This document shows, one piece after another, positions 56,595-64,000 of a stretch of DNA of 64,000 nucleotides (within the stretch, counting starts at the first letter, position 1; the number at the start of each line of letters is the position of its first letter). The DNA lies in assembly GCA_009103225.1 (NCBI GenBank), contig RHPI01002438.1, positions 156,205 through 220,204 on the forward strand, read 5' to 3'. The notes beneath the pieces were generated by a model. It saw nothing but the letters and a program-made list of their open reading frames with translations. It did not search any database and had not been told where the DNA came from. Source of the DNA: Chlorokybus atmophyticus (lineage: Eukaryota > Streptophyta > Chlorokybophyceae > Chlorokybales > Chlorokybaceae). The position numbers and the translations under genes are program-made.

Positions 56595-59471
56595 ATGGAT
56601 CCGGCGGTGTTGGACAGCGGTTCGGGTGTGTGCAAGGCCGGGTTCGCCAGCCCCGAGGGACCTCCGGCCGTCGCCGCCACCGCCGCCGTGCGCAGGGCCG
56701 AGGGGGCGGAGGAGGACGCAGCGTGGGTGTGGCCTGTCCAGCGTGGACAAGTGAGTACAAGAGGTGTAACCATTGTGCTTCTGAATTGTGTATGGTTTTT
56801 TCTTCGTGTTCTTGGTGTATGCCCTTCTGCAACGCTCGATGTTGTGACATTGAGGACAGCAATGCAAGCTCGGTCGCTTGCGCTAGATGTAGTACGATGG
56901 ATCTGCTATCGTCTCAGCATTCCACCAGTCACTTCAGCAGTCTCACTCAGCTGTGTGCAGCTTCCTGCTCAGTTGTTGTGCAAGCACAACAACTGACATG
57001 AGGCAGCGAGCAAAACACTCACAAAAGGGGTAGTTAGCCTGCACCTGTCACACCACCACTCCCATGCACACGCTGGATTCCAGTCCTTAAGTGCCTGGGG
57101 TTTGGTTGTCAATGTCACTTGTATGTGCATGCTCGCGTAAAGCTGTGCTATGACGTTTGGCCAGGTTGTGGCCTGGGGTGAGGCGGAGGCGCTGTGGAGG
57201 TGGGCGCTGTACGAACAGCTGGGTTGGGTGGAGGGCGAGGAGGGACCGCTGCTGCTGACAGAACCAGCGCTCACCTCCAAGTACGCACGCGAGCGCGCCA
57301 CACAGGTGCAATTGTTGATTTGAGTCTCGGAAGCCCACATGCACTTTGCTGCAGAACGCTCACGAATGCAAGAGTGCCACATACGCAGCAACTGTCACAA
57401 TGAACAGAGCAGCAAGCAGGAAGGGGAAGAGCTGTATGCATCAAAGCCCATGTGTTCTTAAACGCGCTTTGTTTGTCAATAGCAGCTTGCAAGGCTTTGG
57501 CCCAAAGCAAGTGCACTTAGTACAGTTACCAGAGATATTGTGCCCCTGCGTGCGTCCGTGCGTGTGACCTATGGCTCATCCTTGGAGCTGACAGGTGTTG
57601 TTTGAAGACTTCAACGTTGCGGGCTTGTACATTGCTGAGCAAGCCCCGATCTCGTGCTTTGCGGTCGGCCGGCTGACCGCCACAGTCATCGACATCGGCC
57701 ATGGCAAGATCGGTGCGTCTCATGTTTCCCTCTGTTGTGTTGTAATTACGCTGTGCAGTGGTATGCCACATTGTGCTACTCCTCACTGAACAATGCTGTG
57801 ATATGCCACACTGCATATCATTTCTGCACCAATGTGCATACCTTACTACACTACACTGATGTATATACAGCACTATTGAAACTTTATTTGCTGCACTACA
57901 CTGTACTGCACTGTGCTGCCCTGTGCTGTGCTGCACATTGGTTTTGCATCTATGGTACGCTACACAGTACCATGGCATGCGTATAGCGCAGTATACGACA
58001 CTGCACTACAGCATACTATGTACTTAGAATCCTGTGCGGTACTTCATTGTTGTTTGCCTGTGTTGTACTGTACTCAACTCTGCAGTACTACACCTTGCTG
58101 GGAACGGTGCTACTACTCTAAACTCTCTTATAGCACATAGAGTCCTGTACAGTCACATGTGACACAGTATGGTATAGTGACTGATCCAAAGTGTACTGTT
58201 TGCTTGTTGATTGGATAGTCTTCATATCTTACTCGTTGACAAACTCAACGTGGTGGCTTTGTTGCACCAGACATCGTGCCGGTCGTGGAGGGCGTGGCGG
58301 TGTCGAGTGCTGCGCAGCGCCTGCGATTGGGCAGCGGAGACATCACGGACATGCTCATGCGCGAGCTCGGGAGACGGGGCCACACGGTCGACACGCACGC
58401 TGCCATGGACCTCAAGGAGCAGATCTCCAAGACGGCCGCGTCGGCCTCAGATTATGACCGACTTCGAAGTGAACCAACCGATGGCGCCGCACCAATGCAA
58501 GAGGTGGTAGTTTGTGTTTTACTGGGTTGCCTTGTGCATGCGTGCGTGGGCGTGTGCGTGTGTGTGGCACACGCCCACAATTGCACATGCTTGTGTGCTG
58601 AATGACCGTGTTGCAGTGGTAAACGTGTGCTGTGTTGGTGTGTGTGCATGTGCTGTGTTGGTGCATGTGTGTGTGTGCAAACGCTGCAGTGGTCTGTGCG
58701 TGTGCGTGCTGCTAACGTACAAGCTCTATTGTGTACAACAATGTTGGTTTACAACCCTAACTGACCAATGACCCAATGCAGGAAGAGCACACATTGCCTG
58801 ATGGTCAAATCATCAGAACAGCGCGCGAGGGTTGGGACTGCGGGGAGGCGCTCTTCCGTCCGGCAGACTTTCTCGGGACGGAGTATGCGGAGTACTGCCT
58901 GCCCATAGCCGTGTACAACAGCATCATGAGCTGTCACATGGACCAGCGGCGCAACCTGTTTGAGAACCTGCTGCTTTGCGGAGGGTGCTCCACCATACCT
59001 GGTAAGAGAATAGGTCTCGTGTTGCGTGTATGCTAAGGGTGGAAGTTGTTTCGTGTGGTTTGTGACTGTCGTGTATGGCGCTGCTTGGTCAGGTTTGCCG
59101 GAGCGGTTTCTTAGTGAGATAAGCGACCTGGCTCCGCCTTCTTTTCGACCTGCACTTGTAAAGGTACGTCCCAGTTTCAGCAAGTGTGGATATGTTGCAC
59201 CATGTCATGTGTGTTTGGAGAAACAAGTTGTTCACACGCCAGCACTGTTGATCTTTCCAAAGGGCGGGCAAAGCGTCTCGTGGCTATAATTGTCAACACT
59301 GGCACATTTGTTGTGCAGCCTCCAGAGTACATGCCGGATGCGACACTGCAGTTTTCAGCTTGGATTGGAGGCGCCATCTTGGCCAAGATAGTCTTTCCAC
59401 AAAATCAGCACGTCACCAAGTTTGACTACGACGAGACAGGGCCTGGGGTTGTACATAGGAAATGCTTTTGA
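56595..59471 (+). CDS. ARP7: Actin-related protein 7 (ARP7), 363 aa
   Basis: Seven exons: 56595-56750, 57165-57305, 57595-57712, 58271-58503, 58782-59001, 59093-59163 and 59319-59471. The joined protein has exactly the length of Arabidopsis ARP7. Motifs: start VLDSGSGVCKAGFA, LYEQLGWVEGEEGPLLLTEP, LFEDFNVAGLYIAEQAPISC, FAVGRLTATVIDIGHGKI (phosphate-2 loop region), EEHTLPDGQII, ENLLLCGGCSTIPG, PPEYMPDATLQFSAWIGGAI, and the actin-like end YDETGPGVVHRKCF. FPQNQHVTKFDYDETGP is a wording specific to plant ARP7. In plants ARP7 is a nuclear subunit of SWI/SNF chromatin remodelling complexes. Introns 3 and 4 are long and full of CTGCACTACACTG-type and CA/CG alternating repeats. Confidence 0.95.
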
Positions 59472-60106
59472 GGCTGCAAAATCACGCATGTACTATAGTT
59501 TGTGTCCTGCAAGGATGGCCCACACATACACTACCATGCAAAGTTATGTCACAACATTGCGACGTCGGCCATTACAATTCACAGGGCACTATTGCTTCAC
59601 CAGTTGCTCACGGTATTGACACCCATATAAGTATCAAGCTTGCCACATGCAATGCCCAACGGGAAGGCATGCCACATGCAATCCCAGTTCAACAGTCCTA
59701 GACAGTGTATATAAAGGGTATGGTACGGTGGCAACATGCATGGTGTGCATAAGTTGTTGTTGCAAGTTTCAAATACCCTTGGCAAAAAAAGTACTTTATT
59801 CATGTGCGCTGAGCATTGATTGTTGGTAACAATGTTGCGCAATCTAAGCATCAGCTGTGTCTGGGTGAAGTGCATGTTCCAACCTGCCACAGGTCCAACA
59901 CCCTTTCCAACCGTCCAGATTCCCCGCTTTACACCAAGATGCCACAACGGCAGGCTACACTTTGTGTCATGCGGCAGTCGTGGACCTAATCAGCTCCAAG
60001 TTCAGGTCTTCATGGGATATGAGCCCCGCACCATCTCGCAACACGGAAATGCCTGCCAGCATGGCATGTGTTCAGCGCCTATATATATTAACCAGAAGCA
60101 CCCATA
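59472..60106. other. Convergent 3' flanks of ARP7 and SKA2, with repeat-family A fragment
   Basis: At 59695-59755 the words TATATAAAGGGTATGGTAC and GCAACATGCATGGTGTGCAT match family A. No gene seen. Confidence 0.5.
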
Positions 60107-60978
60107 CTACAACAACACTTGTGGCTTACGTGACTGGAGGCTGAGTTGCGAGTTCCATTCGCTCAGCACTTGTCTGAAGCTGTCATACACGGCGTTATCC
60201 TGACCGTCGCCATCGCTCTGTGCCATGCCCGCTGTCGCGCGCAGCCGCTGCAACTCCTGTCTGCTGCCGACCAGCCCCGCGCGCGCCGCATCCACCAGGT
60301 CCTGCGGACGCTACCTTGTTGGGCACAATAGCATGCACGCAGGCATCAATCAGACAAATGCTGTTTCCGGTGCCTACAAAAGGTGTTTTTCTGCTGTCTA
60401 TTCATTTGTTTGTTGTGATCTGCTAACCACACGACAAAGACACACAATGCGTGTGCGCTATGTCAAATGCACATGTAAGGGTAGATGGGTGAAGTAAGTC
60501 AACTAGTCAGCTATTGTTAGCAATCCCAGGACTTCTATCTAACATCTCCTGCTTGCCTGTTTGGCGGCTAGCAAGCGGTCCGCTTCAGCCTTAACGATGG
60601 GCAGCTCTGTCTGCAAGCGCTTCACTTTTTTCAGCAGCGACAGTGGGTTCACCTGCCATTATTATCAGCATTATCATTAGCAGCAGCAGCAGCAACAATC
60701 ACACGCAGATAAGCAGCCCTTTGCTGCAAGCCATACACGCGTCTATCTGCACCACGTTTTGCTACAGAGTGCTCGTAATACAGGACAAAGGTTGGCAAAC
60801 GAAACTTGCATGATGCTTACGGGGCTTGAAGCGTACGTGTCCGCAAACTCCGTCTCCAGCTTGTGGCTGATTAACTACAGAAGATCGCAGTCAGTACTTA
60901 CCGCTCTATATAGATTACCAAAACAAGGCAATGCGGCGTTGTATGCGTGTGTGTACGCGCAGAGTAGTTGAGAATGCA

Positions 60979-61035
<57 letters not shown>

Positions 61036-61100
61036 CAGACCTCCAGCTCAGCGTGCAGTCTGTCCAGCGCCAGCGCCAGCGCCGCCGCCGCCGCCTCCAT
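60107..61100 (-). CDS. SKA2: SKA2-like spindle and kinetochore-associated protein, 134 aa
   Basis: Four exons: 61100-61041, 60874-60821, 60652-60557 and 60301-60107. The protein reads MEAAAAALALALDRLHAELE, LISHKLETEFADTYAS, VNPLSLLKKVKRLQTELP, then AEADRLLAAKQDLVDAARAG and a helical end with VYDSFRQVLSEWNSQLS. Human SKA2 (121 aa) has the same plan: ME start, coiled coil with a YRLE-type pattern, short loop, NPVTLLKEL and a second long helix. SKA2 pairs with SKA1 and SKA3 at the outer kinetochore to hold depolymerising microtubules. The intron 60302-60556 has a GC donor (CAG|gcaagc), the only choice that keeps frame. Intron 1 begins next to a (GA)n run of about 45 bp. No other family fits as well, but small coiled-coil proteins are hard to assign. 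Confidence 0.7.
60985..61032. repeat. (GA)n microsatellite in SKA2 intron 1
   Basis: About 24 perfect GA dinucleotides immediately after the first exon's donor side (CT on the coding strand). Confidence 0.95.
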
Positions 61101-61257
61101 ATGTGGCTGACCTCTCTTCCCTAGTTCAAATCAAAGACAAGCTGTTTTTCCCGCGCAAATGCACCCGGTTGTTGCGATCCGGATTCGTAAACAAGCCTAC
61201 TGGAACCATATCAAGACTAAGCAAATAAAACCTAACCATTGGCCAGAGGCCACACCA

Positions 61258-61460
61258 CCCGAAACACAGCAGGGAGACGTCGGCTGCAAAACCCGCTGGT
61301 GACGCAGGGCGCGACACCTTGGCCACAAAGCTGTGGCGGCTACTTGGAGCGGGCAGCTCTCGCAGATGGTTGGCTGAGCGCTAGCGCAGACGGCAAGAGA
61401 CTCCCGACGTCACCAGCGGGTTTGGGGAAACCACCGATGGCGTTTCTGCCGCGCAGTGTA
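61258..61460 (-). repeat. Dispersed repeat family B, copy 2
   Basis: Reverse-complement match to 39227-39430, about 80 percent identical by eye, with the same internal inverted CCCGCTGGTGACG / CGTCACCAGCGGG pair, here better preserved. Confidence 0.75.
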
Positions 61461-62230
61461 GACGGCACTGCCTTGCAGGAAAGGCCGGCGCCTACACAAA
61501 CCTGCGGATGCATGTGAGTGGGACATGGACAAAGGGGAGAGCGAAGAGAAGGAGTTTTATAATGGACGCGCTTGGGCTTGAGGGGGAATACGGATTTCTA
61601 TGATCGTCAATAACAGTCAAAGCCATCCATGCCATGTGCAAGCATGCAAGGTGCTTACGAGAAGCGCCTCTGGTGAATATGGTCAGCGACTGCCAAAGCG
61701 GTCCATGCCGCAAGCATACGGTATAAGAGATGATGCCGCATTGAAGGACATTGGACAAAACAATGATGGGCATAGCGAAATGAACTAGGCACACAAGGAC
61801 ACTTATCAATATGGTCGGGGGGTGTAGTTATGAAGCTAACAATTTAACCAACCAGCTACACAAAGTGTTTGCGTGCGTGCAAATGCAGTAGTAGGTGCAA
61901 ATAGAGAAAGGGAGGGATAAAGTTACAACCTGCAGCAGCTAGGGGAGAGAGGCAAAAGTGCGTGAGAGTACAGCGCGGGGCAGTGCAATGCACTGCGGCA
62001 GAGCGTGGCCGCAAGCATGCACGGAGCATTTCATATGCATGTGTGCTCGCTTTCATGAACCGGCGGAACTTTATGTGGCATCACAGTGTGGTTATCTGTA
62101 TATCAGACGAAAAAGTTGTGAAAAAGATACACAGCCATCCGATGATGTTGTTGCTGATAATTCATGATGATTGCGTGGTTGTAACATGCATGCAAGCATA
62201 CTTGCATGTTAAATCGTCGCAAAATGTTTC
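61461..62230. other. Intergenic, nothing recognised
   Basis: No family motif, tRNA or clear repeat found in this stretch. Confidence 0.4.
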
Positions 62231-62600
62231 CCCTGCCGGCCGATTTAATATTGGCAACGGCCGTGCACCTGAGGATACTTATTTGGAATGTCGACCTTCA
62301 GTCTACCGGCGATCTCGATATAGGGACCTAAGCATAACGGCCGTCACCAATAGTTGGCGGCCGTCTGCATAAAGGGACTAACCCTAATTAATAGGTACAT
62401 GTCAGGTACTCAACAGTTAAGCAAAGGGGACTTGACCTAACCAACAGGTAACTGACCGGTACCTATCAGTTAGGTACCGGCAATTGTACGCTAATTGAGC
62501 GAAATTGTCAGGTACCTTAAGCTACCTACCGTTAATAATGTGTACCTTTAAAGGTACCTGCTGGTACCGCTCAGTCGTGATTAAGTGTCACACGTGATTG
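62231..62600. repeat. GGTACC-rich repeat block
   Basis: GGTACC or GGTACCT/AGGTACC words occur at least six times between 62450 and 62570, and CAGGTA/TAGGTA words extend back to about 62390. CGGCCGTC(A)-type words precede it (62258-62365). No coding signal. Confidence 0.55.
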
Positions 62601-62659
62601 TCGTCATCAGCTGTGCAAGAATGCGTGACAAATAATACAAAACAAAATAAATAAATTAT

Positions 62660-62775
62660 AATGTAATATATTGAGCTACTACTACTACTGCTAGTACAAC
62701 TAGACTACCACTACTGCTACCACTACCACTACTGCTACTACTACCTTAGGTACTACTGCTAGTACTACCCTCATA
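62660..62775. repeat. CTA/CTG trinucleotide microsatellite
   Basis: Imperfect runs of (CTA)n with CTG and CCA variants, about 110 bp. Confidence 0.8.
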
Positions 62776-62974
62776 CTGAGCTGCGGCTCCTGCACCGCCC
62801 ACTCCAGCTCCGCCGCCGCCATTCCTTCGACGACAACGCCGCCGCCGCCTGGCCTGGTCTGGCCTAGCCTGGCCTGGCCTGGCCGCCCTAAGGCAAGGAG
62901 GGTGGCTAGATGGCATGCGGTGTTGCGCGTAGTACAACGTCAGACAGCAACCAAGCTGACCTACTGTTAGCCGT

Positions 62975-63005
<31 letters not shown>

Positions 63006-63160
63006 TACAACGCTCTGTTCAACTTGAAGCCGTTGAGCGTTTGAATAACTTGGGCAGCTCAGGTTATTCAAAAGCGTTGTCGAAACGTGACTTGCAACGG
63101 CACTATCGTATTATTATAATGGTATGAAAGTATATTATCGCAGTGGCACTATCTGTTCGT
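62776..63160. other. GC-rich low-complexity stretch
   Basis: GCCGCC runs (62810-62845, 62978-63004) and a CCTGGCCTGGCCTGG run (62848-62882) that resembles the AGGCT-type run before ARP7. An inverted AACGCT...AGCGTT pair occurs near 63010-63080. No gene assigned. Confidence 0.45.
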
Positions 63161-63169
63161 ACCATTGAC

Positions 63170-63665
63170 ATAGTACGCCGGCTGCATTGTACCAGCGTCT
63201 CGACTTGCCGACCTTTAGGGACCGGCGGTCACTTGCTTATCATACTTGACACATAATAAATAGGTCGCCGCCGCGTTAAGTGCACGACCGGCGATCGGCC
63301 GTCACTTAAAAAACGCGGTAAGGTCACCTGATAGGGATTAACGGCGACTGGCTTGCCAAAGTAGGCAGGCCGTCGCGCATACTTTTTGACGCTCAGGGTA
63401 CGACCGACGGTCGGCCGTCACTGTATGTGACTAAAACGTGACTTATCTGCTATACAGATAGATCGCCATCGCGCAAATGCGACGACCGACAATTGGCCGT
63501 CACCTTAAAGTGCGGTGTTGCCGCCACAGGCAGGCCGCCATCGATTGTACGTATCGGTCGACCGCTTGCCATCGGTATAAGTTGCTTGATAGTAACGGCC
63601 GTCCTGAAAAGTCCCTTTATGGACGAATCCGTTACGTCAGGTAGGGTTCGGCAGGGTCAGGCACT
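63170..63665. repeat. Degenerate satellite with CGACCGxCxxxCGGCCGTCAC units
   Basis: CGACCG followed by a few bases and (C/T)GGCCGTCAC recurs near 63286, 63402 and 63488, spaced about 85-115 bp. Between units, GTCGCCGCCGCG, GCCGTCGCGCA and ATCGCCATCGCGCA words repeat in the same order. The central part is itself a palindrome (GACCG...CGGTC). Confidence 0.6.
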
Positions 63666-64000
63666 CGTCAGTCCCTCAGTCCCTTGTTGGTCACCGTGTA
63701 AAATTTGCGACGATGTGCCATGCGTACTTTGTTTGCTTAGCATGTCACGGTCACTGTTGGACGTGAATAAAAACACAGCCATGTAGCATTGTGTTGGAAG
63801 TCAATTGCACGTGCATAAGAAAAACTCTCTGAGCATGCAACGCATGTATTTATCCTCTTACATTAAGGTTTTTCAACTTCGCATGCGAGGATAAATGCGC
63901 CGCAACAATAAGCAGCACTTCGCAAACACTTTAGGCTATTCATATTTCGAAAATGCTGGCATTACGTTATCATTCATAGCAATAGCATTAATGGAGGATT
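63666..64000. other. Right-edge sequence, nothing recognised
   Basis: About 335 bp without coding family motifs; moderately AT-rich near the end. Confidence 0.4.

Noticed and set aside
60980-61040. Reading the (GA)n run as coding Arg/Glu or Leu/Ser repeats
   Set aside because: It lies inside SKA2 intron 1 between well-supported exons.
1-64000. CRISPR array, rRNA or tRNA gene
   Set aside because: No regularly spaced identical repeats with unique spacers, no rRNA core sequence, and no cloverleaf with a GGTTCGAATCC-type arm were seen on either strand.

Overview
The window is nuclear DNA from a eukaryote, almost certainly an alga of the green lineage (Viridiplantae). The genes are broken by many introns of roughly 80-750 bp. 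A nuclear gene for a bacterial-type plastid ribosomal protein L3 carries a transit peptide, and there is a plant-type actin-related protein ARP7, a plant-type HPPD and a plant-like complex I subunit NDUFB4. Several other genes are typical of unicellular or animal-like repertoires and absent or rare in land plants: a CD36/LIMP-2 scavenger receptor, an INSIG protein, a P450 with mitochondrial-clan features, and SKA2. That mixture suggests an early-branching green alga (prasinophyte or early streptophyte type); the exact taxon cannot be read from the sequence. I saw no rRNA, tRNA, CRISPR or operon.

Layout, left to right: partial ALG9 (-, 117-741); cytochrome P450 (+, 1677-5136, 12 exons); repeat-bearing intergenic DNA; NDUFB4 (-, 7572-8172) divergent from plastid RPL3 (+, 8544-9866); a DUF4211 nuclear protein (-, 11198-14758) divergent from a phytocyanin-like secreted protein (+, 15878-17126); a probable assembly junction at 17687-17953 (poly-G, a 194-bp copy of a DUF4211 exon, one N) followed by an AT-rich island to about 20300; a DUF676 lipase (-, 20305-23055); a poorly resolved stretch; HPPD (+, 26934-29246); TRM10-type tRNA methyltransferase (-, 29886-32472) divergent from CD36 (+, 33339-37754); a repeat-rich gap; a large chromatin-reader gene (-, 40919-46415) divergent from the ESCRT-III gene CHMP7 (+, 46624-49037); a small unrecognised gene (-, 50258-50670); INSIG (-, 51473-52811, 5' end lost near a gap); a repeat region with a clear MITE; ARP7 (+, 56595-59471); SKA2 (-, 60107-61100); and a terminal region of satellite-like repeats.

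Gene models were built by joining exons whose splice phases agree and whose joined reading keeps family motifs continuous. Several joined lengths equal family expectations (ARP7 363 aa, HPPD 436 aa, RPL3 279 aa). About 100 introns were placed; five require GC-AG rather than GT-AG borders. There is no single pathway cluster: the genes are housekeeping and membrane/chromatin functions, often in divergent pairs sharing one promoter region (NDUFB4/RPL3, DUF4211/phytocyanin, TRM10/CD36, chromatin reader/CHMP7).

The most unusual item is the gene at 40919-46415. It joins two PHD fingers, a WD40 propeller, a Tudor-like segment and four tandem CW zinc fingers in one roughly 1,208-residue protein, an architecture I do not recognise.
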